64,000 bases of DNA from Nannocystaceae bacterium (lineage in GTDB: Bacteria > Myxococcota_A > Polyangia > Nannocystales > Nannocystaceae), in contig JAIBBS010000009.1 of the NCBI GenBank assembly GCA_019694555.1, positions 1 to 64,000 of the forward strand, read 5' to 3'. Shown in pieces: positions 48,370-57,313 of the stretch. A program made the position numbers and the translations under genes. The notes beneath the pieces are model-generated. The model saw only the letters and a program-made list of their open reading frames with translations, ran no database searches and had not been told where the DNA came from. Within the stretch, counting starts at the first letter, position 1. The number at the start of each line of letters is the position of its first letter.

Positions 48370-48385
48370 CCGCGAGAGATCGCGG
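48370..48385. promoter_or_regulatory. Short inverted repeat in divergent region
   Basis: CCGCGA and TCGCGG arms around GAGA, 33-48 bases upstream of the beta-propeller gene start. Weak evidence for an operator or RNA hairpin; GC-rich dyads arise often by chance here. Confidence 0.2.
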
Positions 48386-48523
48386 TCGCGGTGAAGTGCC
48401 GCGAGCACGGCGGCGCTGTTCGTCCGCGTTGCGACAGTGTGCCCATGCCCAGTCGCGACCGCCAAGGGGTGGTTCACAGACGATTCATGGGCTCGGCGCG
48501 CACCGAAGTGGCATGCTGCGGCC

Positions 48524-51500
48524 GTGCACGCGCGTACCCTGGGTCGCACCGTCCTCGGCTCCTTGCTCACTCTGGGCGTGTGCGCTGTCGCATGCGGCGA
48601 GAAGACCCCACCGCCCGCCGAGGCCTCGCCCCCGGCGAGCACGCCCGCCGGCCCCGACAAGCGTGCACCCGAGCCCGGCTCGAGCCCGCAAACACCCACG
48701 CCGGCGCCGCCCGAGACCCTGCCGAGCCTGCGCACCGGTGAGCGCGTGCCCGAGGCCCAGCCGGCGGTCGTCGGCACCGCCGCGCGCGAGTTCACCGACG
48801 GCAGCGGCGCGCACTACCTCGAGATCACCTTCGACGGCCTGGTCTCCGAGTGGATGCCGTCGCACGCCGCGTTGGGCTCGGACGAGCGCGCGTGGACGAG
48901 CACGATCGTCGAGGGCACGGCCACGCGCGTGCTGGTGCGCACCAGCGCCGCCAGCCTCGACGCCGCGACCGTGACGGGCACGCTGTGGTCGCGCGCCGAC
49001 GATCGCTTCGAGTTCGCGGCCTTCGACGCCGAGCCGCGCTGGGGCGCGCGCAGCTTCACCGTCAGCGGCACGCCCAAGCGCGACGCCGACCTGCCGCGGG
49101 CGTTCGCGACCGCGGTCGCCAGCGAGCTGCGGGGTCGCGACGCGGTCGCCCGCTTCGCCACGCCGTTCCACTCGTTCGCCTCGGCCCGCATCTACGCCGC
49201 GCTGCTGGGCGAGAAGGCCGCCGTCGCGGCGCTGGCGGCCGCCTCGGACGTGCGCCGTCCCAGCAACGATTTCGCCGAGCTGATGTACACGACCACCGCC
49301 GCGACCTCGCTGCAGGAGGCGCTGCAGTACGACAAGGGCCTGCGCACCAGCGACGCCGCGGGCAAGCGCGACATCCCCATCGCGGACGTCGCCGCGCCCG
49401 CGCTCGCGGATCATCCGTTCGCGGCGATGCGTGCGGGCCTGCCCGCGACCGCAGCCGCCACGCCCGAGCCGCTCGCCGCGGCCGCGCCAGCGGAGTACTG
49501 GTACGTGCGCTTCGACGACATCCGCGACATGCTGCGCGTGCTCGACGAGGCCGACGCGTGGTTGACCCCGGTCGCGCATGCGTTCGAGGAGCGCCCGCTC
49601 GTGCGCGACCTGGCGCAGCGCTACCAACGGCAGCTGGGCCTGGGCCGCAGCGGCATGGCGCGCGCGCTGGGCCACACCGTCATCTCGCGCGTCGCGATCG
49701 TCGGCAGCGATCCCTACCTGCGCGAGGGCAGCGACGTCACCTTCGTGTTCGAGGTCGCGTCGCAGACCGCGTTCGAGACCGAGCTGTCGCGTCACCTCGC
49801 GGACTGGTCGGCCAAGGTCCCCGGCGTGACCAAGTCGGAGCTGCAGCACGAGGGCCACACCATCACGGTGCAGCAGGACGAGGCCGGACTGGTGCGCCAG
49901 CACCGGGCCCAGGTCGGCAACCTCGCGATCGTGTCCAACAGCGCCGCGGCGTGCCGGCGCGTGCTCGATGCGATCGACGGCCGCAAGCCGCGGCTGTCGG
50001 ACGAGCCCGACCTGCAGTACATGCTCGCGCGCGACGCCGGCGAGCACGACGCGTTCGCGTTCCTGGGCGATCGCTTCGTCGCCGCGGTCGTGGGCCCGGC
50101 GCAGAAGGTCCAGCAGGCCCGGCGCATGCAGGCGCTGGCCGAGCTGTCGGTGCCGGGGCACGCGGCGCTGTTGTACGGCTGGCTGCGCGGCGAGGCCCCG
50201 GCCGACACCGCCGCGATGATCGGCGCCGGCGTGCTCGCCGACGACGAGCTGCGCCACGCCGACGGCAACGCGATCGCGTTCACGCCCGGCAGCGCGGCGC
50301 GCTCGATCTACGGCACGCCCGAGTCGCTCACGCCGCTCGCCGACCTCCCGCCGGTGACGCAGGTGAGCGCGGCCGAGCGCGATGCCTACCAGGTGTTCGC
50401 ACGCGGCTACCAGGACTACTGGCGGCAGTTCATCGATCCCATCGCGGTGCGGCTCGATCTCGACGACGACCGCGCGCGCTTCGACGTGCGCGTGCTGCCG
50501 CTCATCGAAGGCACCAACTACCGCGACGTCGAACAGATCGTCGGCAAGCAGCGCATCGAGGTGCCCGCGGTCGACGGTGGCGTGCAAGCGGTGTGGGCCG
50601 TCGGCCGTGACACCGAGCTGCGCCGCGACCTCGACCGGCTCGCGGGCTCGGTTACCGGCAAGTCCGACCTCGGGCTGGGCTGGCTCGGCGACTGGGTCGC
50701 CGTGGGCACGCTCGACCGCGCGCCGCTGCTCGAGCTGCTCGCGAGCTCGGACACGCGCGTGCAGCTGCCGCCGCCGAAGCTCGAGCGCGACCTGCAGCAG
50801 CGCGCGTTCATGCAGCTGGTCGGCAAGCTGCCGCTGTTCGTGGCCGCCGACGTACAGAACCCCGCCTCGCTGGTCGCGACGCTCGCGGCCGTGCGCGCGT
50901 TGCTCAACGAGGTCGCGCCGGGCACGGTCACGTGGGACAACGTCGCGACCTACCACGACGTGCCGATCGTGCGCGTGGGCGTGTCGTCCAAGGCGCCCGA
51001 CCGCGACATGGCCCAGCTCGCCGAGGCGGTCGCGATCTACTATGCGCAACCCGGCGGCAGCATCGTGATGGCGCTGCAGCAGTCCACCGTCGAGGCGCTG
51101 ATCGATCGCTACACCGTGGACACCGGACGACCGCGCGGGCTCGCGGCCGACGGCACGCAGTTCGCGATCGAGGCGCGGCTCGAGCCGCAACGCGCGCTGT
51201 GGCACGGCCTGGCCTGGCTGATCCAGGGCCAGGCCATGCGCGGGCAGCCCTCGGCGCGCGGCTTCGCAGAGGCGATCCTCCGCGGCGATCCGGCGACGAA
51301 GGATCCGGCGCGCTTCGAGGCGCTCTCGCACGCCTACTTCGGCGGCGTGCCGGTCACGCCCGAGGGCCGCAGCGACTTCAGCCTCGGGCCCGACGGCGTG
51401 CGCGATCCCATCCACGGCTCGACCGTGCAGCCGATCTTCGCCGCGCTGCCGATGGGCAGCGAGACGCCCCTGGCGAAGCTGCTCGATCGCCTCGCCGGGG

Positions 51501-51607
51501 TCCGCGCCACGGTCAGCTTCGACGACGAGCCCGCGCGCATCGAGCCGCCCGCGCGCAGCCTCCACACCACCGTCGAGCTCCACCTGGGCGCCGCCGCCGC
51601 GGACTGA
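48524..51607 (+). CDS. 1027-aa lipoprotein of unknown function
   Basis: GTG start; signal with Cys24 (AVAC) as the probable lipidation site, then a Pro/Ala/Ser tether to about residue 60. The body is a mixed alpha/beta protein with no motif I recognise; segments such as EYWYVRFDDIRDMLRVLDEADAWL and WAVGRDTELRRDLDRLAGS suggest repeated DUF3352-like modules. Few Cys, so stability does not rest on disulfides. Probably periplasmic or surface-bound. CATGCT lies 6 bases before the start. It diverges from the beta-propeller gene. Confidence 0.72.
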   Translation: MHARTLGRTVLGSLLTLGVCAVACGEKTPPPAEASPPASTPAGPDKRAPEPGSSPQTPTPAPPETLPSLRTGERVPEAQPAVVGTAAREFTDGSGAHYLEITFDGLVSEWMPSHAALGSDERAWTSTIVEGTATRVLVRTSAASLDAATVTGTLWSRADDRFEFAAFDAEPRWGARSFTVSGTPKRDADLPRAFATAVASELRGRDAVARFATPFHSFASARIYAALLGEKAAVAALAAASDVRRPSNDFAELMYTTTAATSLQEALQYDKGLRTSDAAGKRDIPIADVAAPALADHPFAAMRAGLPATAAATPEPLAAAAPAEYWYVRFDDIRDMLRVLDEADAWLTPVAHAFEERPLVRDLAQRYQRQLGLGRSGMARALGHTVISRVAIVGSDPYLREGSDVTFVFEVASQTAFETELSRHLADWSAKVPGVTKSELQHEGHTITVQQDEAGLVRQHRAQVGNLAIVSNSAAACRRVLDAIDGRKPRLSDEPDLQYMLARDAGEHDAFAFLGDRFVAAVVGPAQKVQQARRMQALAELSVPGHAALLYGWLRGEAPADTAAMIGAGVLADDELRHADGNAIAFTPGSAARSIYGTPESLTPLADLPPVTQVSAAERDAYQVFARGYQDYWRQFIDPIAVRLDLDDDRARFDVRVLPLIEGTNYRDVEQIVGKQRIEVPAVDGGVQAVWAVGRDTELRRDLDRLAGSVTGKSDLGLGWLGDWVAVGTLDRAPLLELLASSDTRVQLPPPKLERDLQQRAFMQLVGKLPLFVAADVQNPASLVATLAAVRALLNEVAPGTVTWDNVATYHDVPIVRVGVSSKAPDRDMAQLAEAVAIYYAQPGGSIVMALQQSTVEALIDRYTVDTGRPRGLAADGTQFAIEARLEPQRALWHGLAWLIQGQAMRGQPSARGFAEAILRGDPATKDPARFEALSHAYFGGVPVTPEGRSDFSLGPDGVRDPIHGSTVQPIFAALPMGSETPLAKLLDRLAGVRATVSFDDEPARIEPPARSLHTTVELHLGAAAAD

Positions 51608-51743
51608 CGGGGCCGGCCGAGGCCGCCACTGGGCCCTGCCGCCGCGTCAGACTCGGCGCGGACGCACGCGCACCCGATGCGCGGACGCAAGCGACGTCGC
51701 ACCGCGTGCGCACTCGATTCCGCTCGGACACCGCCGCGGCGGC

Positions 51744-51890
51744 TCAGAGACCGCGCGGGTCGCCCTGCTCGCGGTAGTGCTTGGAACGCCGCACGATGGC
51801 GAAGAACAGCGAGCCGAGGGCGGTCCACAGCAACGCCATCACGAAGATGCCGCCGATCTCGACGAAGCGGAGCGCGAGCAGAGTGGTCAT
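51744..51890 (-). CDS. Small single-pass membrane protein
   Basis: 48 aa. Starts MTTLLALRFVEIGGIFVMALLWTA, one membrane helix, then a basic cytoplasmic tail (RRSKHYREQGDPRGL). GGGG precedes the ATG by a few bases. Divergent from the HTTM gene. Similar tiny proteins often tune larger membrane proteins, but no family was recognised. Confidence 0.55.
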   Translation of the reverse strand: MTTLLALRFVEIGGIFVMALLWTALGSLFFAIVRRSKHYREQGDPRGL

Positions 51891-52025
51891 GACCCCACTC
51901 GAAGAGCAAGGCTCGTGCCGGCCGCGCGCGTGCGAGTGACCACGCGCTGCGAGCGTCCGCGGTAGCACCGCCGCCGTGCAGGTTCTGCGCTGGCCCGCAA
52001 GTGTCGCGTCGGGAAGTTTGGATCC

Positions 52026-54557
52026 GTGGTCTTGCCATCGCTCGCGATCGCGCTCGCCGAAGAGAAGGTCCCCAACGAAGCGGCGCTACCGCTCGGTCCT
52101 GCGATGGGCTGGTGGCTGTTGCTGGGCGCCGTCTGTGCCGTGGTGTTCTTCATCGCGCAGGCCGATCGCTGGAAGCGATGGTGGCTCGCGAAGGAGGACC
52201 CGCGCTCGATGGCGCTGTTTCGCATCGTGTTCGGGTTCTTCACGATCTGCAACATCAACGGGCTGTGGGAGTACTTCACGTTCCTCTTCACGGACGAGGG
52301 CATCTTCACCGCCGACGTCGCGCGCCAGGTCTTCGCTGCCAAGCAGTTCGAAGGCTTCGGCGACGGCATGAGCGCGGACGAGCCGTGGGGCTTCTTCGAC
52401 CTCGCCGCCATCTGGCAGTTCTTGTCGGGCCCGAAGTACTCGCTGCTCTACTTCTGGGACACGCCGACGGCGTTCTGGATCCACCTGTGGGCGTTCGAGC
52501 TGATCGCGTTCAGCTTCATGATCGGCTTTCGCACGCGCACGACCGGCGTGCTCACGTTCCTGCTGATGAACAGCATCATGCAGCGCAACCACCTGTTCTG
52601 GGAGGGAACGGAGCTGGTCTATCGCTGCTTCCTCGCGTACCTGATCCTCGCGCGCTCGGGCCAGGCCTACAGCGTCGACAACTGGCTGCGCTGCCGCAAG
52701 CTCCGCAAGCAGGGCCTGCTGTCGCAGCGCGGCGGTCCCGGTGACGGTGCCGGCGTCGCGCCCAGCGACGAGCATCCGCGCGGGCTGCAGGCGGTCTACC
52801 GCCTGATCCCGGCGTGGCCGCGGCGGCTGGTCATCCTGCAGCTCGCGACCATCTACACGTACACCGGCATCGTCAAGAACGGCGGTGTGTGGGCCAAGGG
52901 CGACGCGTTCTACTACGCGCTCAACATGGACCACTTCTATCGCTTCTACCCCCAGCCGATGTCGTCGCTGCTGGGCACCAACGTCATGCGCATGATGACG
53001 TGGGTCACGCACTGGTGGGAGGTGCTGTTCCCGTTGGTGGTGGTCGGCCTCGTCGCGCGCTGGGCCATCGCCGAGCGCCTGCCCAAGCTCACGGGCTGGC
53101 GGCTGTGGGCCGTGCGGCTGGCGTGGGTCGGCATCGCGTTGAGCTCGCTGATGGCCTGCGTGGTCTCGTGGGAGGTGCACTTCGTGCCCTTCTCGGTGCA
53201 GTGGTTCATCGGCGGCTGGATCGGCTTCGTCGCGCTGCTGGGGTGGTTCTGGTGGCGCCTGGGCAACAAGCCCTTCCGCGTCGGCTCGATGTTCGGCCGC
53301 AAGCTCGCGCGCACCTACGTGCTCGACACCCGCTGGTTCGCGACCTGGTTCCTGGGCCGCCGCGTGTGGCTGTTCCTCGCGATCGTGTTCCAGACCCACG
53401 TGTTCTTCATGATGAACGTGGGCCACTTCCAGACCGGCATGCTCTCGGCCTGCATCCCGTACCTGACCGGCCTCGAGGTCGCGCTGGTGCTGCGTGGGCT
53501 CGGCCGTCGCCTGCACAAGCTCGGCGTGCCGATGCCCGCCGACGTGGTCGCCGGCGCGGCGCCGCTGCCGGCCGAGGACGATCGCCTGCCGCACCTCGCC
53601 CGCGACACCGCGACGTTGCCCGCCGGCACCATGTTCGCGGCGCTGGGGCTGGTGCTGTTGGGCATCATCCTGCGCGTGACCACCGAGTTCGGTGGTTGGT
53701 GGTGGACGTGGATCATCGCCGCGGCCCTCGTGATCGCCGTGGCCGTGCGCGAGGGTCGTCGCGCGCAGGCCAGCGGCGAGCGCACCGGCAGCGATGCGCC
53801 GCCGTGGTGCTACGGCCCGCTCGGGCGCGTGCTCGTGGGCGGCCTGCTGGTGTGGCACGTGGTCGGCGTGGCGGTGTGGCTGCTGCCCGAGAAGGACTGC
53901 CTGAAGTCCTTCCGCGAGCCCGCACGCACCGTGTGGGCCAAGTGGCTGACGGTCACGCAGACCGATCAGTCGTGGGGCATGTTCGCGCCCAACCCCCCGC
54001 GCAGCAACGTCTTCCTCAAGGTGCTCGTCACCGACAAGGACGGCGAGGTCTACGACATGCGCAGCGACGTGTACGCGTCGGAGCGCAAGCCGATCCCGTG
54101 GATCTTCAACGATCGCATGCGCAAGATGAACCGCCGCATCATCGGCGGCGAGTCGGGCCCGACCGAGTGGTACCGCAAGTGGTACGCGCGCTACCACTGC
54201 CGCGAGTGGGCGCTCGAGCACGACGGCGTGCCGCCGCTGAAGGTCGAGCTCGTGCGCATGACCTACAAGATCCCGTCGCCCGAGCAGGTGCAGAAGCACG
54301 GCTGGTACTCGCCCGAGGACCTGCTCGAACGCGAGGGCACCGAGACCATCGAGTACACCGAGCGTTGCGCCGGCGCGGTGATGGGCCAGCTGTCCAACAC
54401 CATGCGCGAGCGCCACGGCCTCGCGCCGCTGCCCGAGAACACGCCGTACAAGCCGTGGATCAAGCACAAGCGCAAGGCCTGGGAGAAAAAGCACCCGCCG
54501 GCGGACGGACCCGGCGACGATATGCACGGCACCCAAGACGATCGAGGCATGCAATGA
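52026..54557 (+). CDS. HTTM domain membrane protein
   Basis: 843 aa. Multi-spanning protein with HTTM (horizontally transferred transmembrane) features: MALFRIVFGFFTICNINGLWEY, WDTPTAFWIHLWAFELIAFSF, TELVYRCFLAYLILARSG and the soluble-side motif WGMFAPNPPRSNVFLKVLV. About twelve membrane segments occupy residues 25-640; the last 200 residues are soluble and rich in charged and aromatic residues. HTTM proteins are related to vitamin-K-dependent gamma-carboxylase; key carboxylase residues were not verified. GTG start chosen; its stop overlaps the CBS gene by ATGA. Confidence 0.83.
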   Translation: MVLPSLAIALAEEKVPNEAALPLGPAMGWWLLLGAVCAVVFFIAQADRWKRWWLAKEDPRSMALFRIVFGFFTICNINGLWEYFTFLFTDEGIFTADVARQVFAAKQFEGFGDGMSADEPWGFFDLAAIWQFLSGPKYSLLYFWDTPTAFWIHLWAFELIAFSFMIGFRTRTTGVLTFLLMNSIMQRNHLFWEGTELVYRCFLAYLILARSGQAYSVDNWLRCRKLRKQGLLSQRGGPGDGAGVAPSDEHPRGLQAVYRLIPAWPRRLVILQLATIYTYTGIVKNGGVWAKGDAFYYALNMDHFYRFYPQPMSSLLGTNVMRMMTWVTHWWEVLFPLVVVGLVARWAIAERLPKLTGWRLWAVRLAWVGIALSSLMACVVSWEVHFVPFSVQWFIGGWIGFVALLGWFWWRLGNKPFRVGSMFGRKLARTYVLDTRWFATWFLGRRVWLFLAIVFQTHVFFMMNVGHFQTGMLSACIPYLTGLEVALVLRGLGRRLHKLGVPMPADVVAGAAPLPAEDDRLPHLARDTATLPAGTMFAALGLVLLGIILRVTTEFGGWWWTWIIAAALVIAVAVREGRRAQASGERTGSDAPPWCYGPLGRVLVGGLLVWHVVGVAVWLLPEKDCLKSFREPARTVWAKWLTVTQTDQSWGMFAPNPPRSNVFLKVLVTDKDGEVYDMRSDVYASERKPIPWIFNDRMRKMNRRIIGGESGPTEWYRKWYARYHCREWALEHDGVPPLKVELVRMTYKIPSPEQVQKHGWYSPEDLLEREGTETIEYTERCAGAVMGQLSNTMRERHGLAPLPENTPYKPWIKHKRKAWEKKHPPADGPGDDMHGTQDDRGMQ

Positions 54558-54958
54558 CGAGCCCCCGACTGATCCGCGAGTTCATGACCCCGGCGCCGGT
54601 CTGCATCGCGCCCGATCTCCCGCTGTCCGAGGCGCGCGCGCGGATGTTCGCGCTCGAGGCCCGTCACCTGCCGGTGGTCGAGGACGGCGAGCTGGTCGGC
54701 ATCCTCAGCGAGCGCGACGTCGCGCTGGTCGACGCGGTGCTCGGACGACCGGACACGCTCGCGGTGCGCCAGGCGATGACGCCCATGCCGTTCACGTGCG
54801 GCCCCGACGCGCACCTGCACGCGGTCGCGGCCGAGATGGCGCAGCACAAGTACGGCGCCGCGGTCATCGTCGACCCGTCGCACCCGGGCCACGTCGTCGG
54901 CGTGTTCACCACGACCGACGCGCTGCGGGCCCTGGCCGCGCTGGGCGGGCACGCCTGA
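54554..54958 (+). CDS. CBS domain-pair protein
   Basis: 134 aa. Two CBS domains (about 8-60 and 72-125): REFMTPAPVCIAPDLPLSEA, ARHLPVVEDGELVGILSERD, VRQAMTPMPFTCGPDA, KYGAAVIVD...VVGVFTTTDALRAL. CBS pairs bind adenine nucleotides and report energy state. Coupled by a 4-base overlap to the HTTM gene, so it may regulate that membrane protein (inference). Confidence 0.9.
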   Translation: MTSPRLIREFMTPAPVCIAPDLPLSEARARMFALEARHLPVVEDGELVGILSERDVALVDAVLGRPDTLAVRQAMTPMPFTCGPDAHLHAVAAEMAQHKYGAAVIVDPSHPGHVVGVFTTTDALRALAALGGHA

Positions 54959-54973
54959 TCGCGCGCGCCCGCG

Positions 54974-56038
54974 CTAGCCGGTCACGATCGGCTCACCGGT
55001 GTCGACGACCTCGAACGCCGCACCGGTGATGTTGTCGATGTCGTGCAGCGCCTCGTCGTTCCACATGGGATTGGGCGCGCCCGAGACGTACCAGTTGCTG
55101 CCGTTGTCGGCGACGAACATGCCGTAGGTCTTGAGCGCGGTGCAGATGACCTGCACCTCCTGCGAGTAGCTCGAGCAGTCGTAGTCGGCCTTCATGCGCA
55201 GCCGCAGGCCCATCGGCGGCAGGTTCTCGTCGGTGAGCTCCGAGGCGTAGTGGGTCGCGGGGTGGATGTACGCGCGGCGGCTGTTCTCGACGGTGAAGCG
55301 CAGCGCGTGATGGATCGCGCCCTGTTCGACGACCTCTTCGTAGCGCACCAGGCCGGGGAAGATCGGCAGGCCCGCGGCGTCGGCCGAGGTCCAGCCCTCG
55401 GGGCGCAGCGCGTTGCTGCGCAGATCGAAGATCGCGCCCGAGCCGGCCTGCCACGACGCACCGCCGTCGTCGGTGTACGCGGCGAACAGCTCGTACAGCA
55501 TGCAGTTGTCGCGATCGAGCGCGAGGATGTGGCGGTCGCCGTCCGCGTCGGGCCCGCCCTCGATGGGAGCATCGGGCGGGATCGGGTACGGGCCCGGATC
55601 GCTGTCGGGGTACTCGAAGCTCACCGGCACGCGCGGTTGATCGCCGGGCACCTCGACCCACGGGATCCCGATCGGCGCGCCTTCCCACTCGGTGCCGAAG
55701 TCCGCGTGCATGCCGGTGTCGACGCCGATCGACGCGATGATCGCGTCGGAGTTCGCCATCACCGGCAGACCCGAGATGTCCGTGTTCCACGGGTTGTCGG
55801 CGGGGAAGATGGTGCAGTCGCCCGCCACGCCGGTGTCCTCGCCGCTCGAGCCGCCCATGGTGGTGCTCGCGGTGCTGCCGGCGGTGCTGCCGGCGGTGCT
55901 GCCGGCGGTGCTGCCGGCCGAGCTCGCGCTGCCTGCCGAGGTCATGCTGCCGCCCCCGCTGCTGTCCCCGTCCGCGTCGCCGCTCGGATCGCTGCAACCC
56001 CACGCCAGCAGTACTGCGATGCACCCGGTCTTGCGCAT
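54974..56038 (-). CDS. Secreted lipoprotein of a conserved uncharacterised family
   Basis: 354 aa. Lipobox AWGC (Cys15), Ser/Gly/Thr tether including four AGST repeats, then a conserved domain from about residue 75: FPADNPWNTDISGLPV, DPGPYPIPPDAPIEGG, DRHILALDRDNCMLYELF, IFDLRSNALRPEGWTSADAA, LPIFPGLVRYEEV, ALKTYGMFVADNGSNWYVSG. I recall homologues in many bacteria and fungi without known activity; the fold looks like a secreted enzyme. Invariant-looking Asp, His and Trp residues would be candidates for a catalytic site. Confidence 0.8.
   Translation of the reverse strand: MRKTGCIAVLLAWGCSDPSGDADGDSSGGGSMTSAGSASSAGSTAGSTAGSTAGSTASTTMGGSSGEDTGVAGDCTIFPADNPWNTDISGLPVMANSDAIIASIGVDTGMHADFGTEWEGAPIGIPWVEVPGDQPRVPVSFEYPDSDPGPYPIPPDAPIEGGPDADGDRHILALDRDNCMLYELFAAYTDDGGASWQAGSGAIFDLRSNALRPEGWTSADAAGLPIFPGLVRYEEVVEQGAIHHALRFTVENSRRAYIHPATHYASELTDENLPPMGLRLRMKADYDCSSYSQEVQVICTALKTYGMFVADNGSNWYVSGAPNPMWNDEALHDIDNITGAAFEVVDTGEPIVTG
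55871..55918. repeat. Four 12-bp tandem repeats (AGST tether)
   Basis: Four identical GGTGCTGCCGGC units; on the minus strand they encode (AGST)4 in the lipoprotein tether. In-frame, so copy-number change would only alter tether length. Confidence 0.85.
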
Positions 56039-56188
56039 GCTCGACGTCTCCAGCCTCGAAGGTACCCGCTCTTTCGCCCGGCGTACGCAATTCCGCGGAG
56101 GCGATCGCGATCGTCCTCACCGGTGGCGGCGCGGGCGAAGTGCCGCGACGGGAACCCCGATCACGGCTCGGGCAACCCCAGCGGCGCG

Positions 56189-57313
56189 ATGCACCTACAC
56201 CGCACCCACCTGGTGGCCTGCCTGCTCGCGAGCGCGTGCGCGGACGTCCGCTCGCCCGACGTCGAGCCGACCGCCGGCGCCGAGACGACCGCGGCCAGCA
56301 CCGGCGACGACGCGCACGCGGAGGCCGACTCGGCCTCGGTGCTCGACGTGGGCGTGAGCACGACCGGCGACATCGACCCCGACAGCCAGTCGGGCTGCGA
56401 CAAGGTCGACTTCCTGTTCGTGGTCGACAACTCGGGCTCGATGGCCGACGAGCAGCAGGCGCTGATCGACAGCTTCGGTCCCTTCGTCGCCGCGATCGAG
56501 CAGGAGGTCGGCGCGTCGCACGACTTCCACGTGATGGTGGTGGATGTCGACGCATGGGTCTTCGGCGAGTGCCCAGACGCCTGCGATCGCGCGCAGACCT
56601 GCGACGCCGCCAGCAACTGCGGCATCACCGACGAGTGCCTGTTTCCGTGCGCGCTGCGAGACGTGTGCAACGAAGGTGGCTTCACGTGCCACCAGACCCA
56701 GCCCGAGTCCTGCGAAGACGTGATGGGCGCGGGCGTGCACCACCCGCGCGGCGTGGGTGCGTCGAACGTCGACTGCGCCTTCGCCAACGGCGGGGGCTAC
56801 ATGGACGCGAACGAGCCCGATCTCGCGGCCGCGTTCGCGTGCGCCGCACGCGTGGGCACCGGTTCATCGGCCGACACCGAGCAACCGATGGACGCGATGG
56901 TCGACGCGCTGGGCTACTCGGCCGAGGCCGCGAGCTGCAACGCGGGCTTCCTGCGCGACGACGCGATCCTGGTCGTCACGTTCATCACCGACGAGAACGA
57001 CGAACCCGACGACTCGACCGGCTCGCCCCAGGGCTGGTTCCAGGCGGTCAAGGACGCCAAGCACGGCGACGACTCCGCGGTGGTCGTGCTTGGCCTCATC
57101 GGCGACAACGACCAGCCCGACGGCATCTGCTCGCCGCTGTCGATCGACTTCGCCACCGGCGCCGAGCCAGCGCCGCGGCTGCGCGAGTTCGTGGGCATGT
57201 GGGGCGAGCGTGGCCACGTCGGCTCGGTCTGCGCGCCCGACTACGGGCCGTTCTTCACCGACGCGGTGGCCTCGATCGCACAGGCGTGCGACGCGTTCGT
57301 GCCGCCGGCCTGA
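56189..57313 (+). CDS. vWA domain lipoprotein
   Basis: 374 aa. Lipobox ASAC (Cys17), Thr/Asp/Ala tether, then a vWA-like domain with a good MIDAS motif VVDNSGSM (Asp80, Ser82, Ser84) and FITDENDEPD later. A Cys-rich middle (about 128-172, nine or more Cys) suggests disulfides. Binding to metals and protein partners outside the cell is the usual vWA role; the exact function is unknown. It ends directly against the convergent stop of the TPR membrane gene (57313/57314). Confidence 0.82.
   Translation: MHLHRTHLVACLLASACADVRSPDVEPTAGAETTAASTGDDAHAEADSASVLDVGVSTTGDIDPDSQSGCDKVDFLFVVDNSGSMADEQQALIDSFGPFVAAIEQEVGASHDFHVMVVDVDAWVFGECPDACDRAQTCDAASNCGITDECLFPCALRDVCNEGGFTCHQTQPESCEDVMGAGVHHPRGVGASNVDCAFANGGGYMDANEPDLAAAFACAARVGTGSSADTEQPMDAMVDALGYSAEAASCNAGFLRDDAILVVTFITDENDEPDDSTGSPQGWFQAVKDAKHGDDSAVVVLGLIGDNDQPDGICSPLSIDFATGAEPAPRLREFVGMWGERGHVGSVCAPDYGPFFTDAVASIAQACDAFVPPA

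Noticed and set aside
45725-48394. 889-codon plus-strand frame across kinase, FIST and propeller genes
   Set aside because: Spans three convincing minus-strand genes and has no domain of its own.
48485-51583. 1032-codon antisense frame opposite the large lipoprotein
   Set aside because: Repetitive Arg/Leu/Glu composition of a GC3 shadow; the sense frame has a signal peptide and a promoter-like element.
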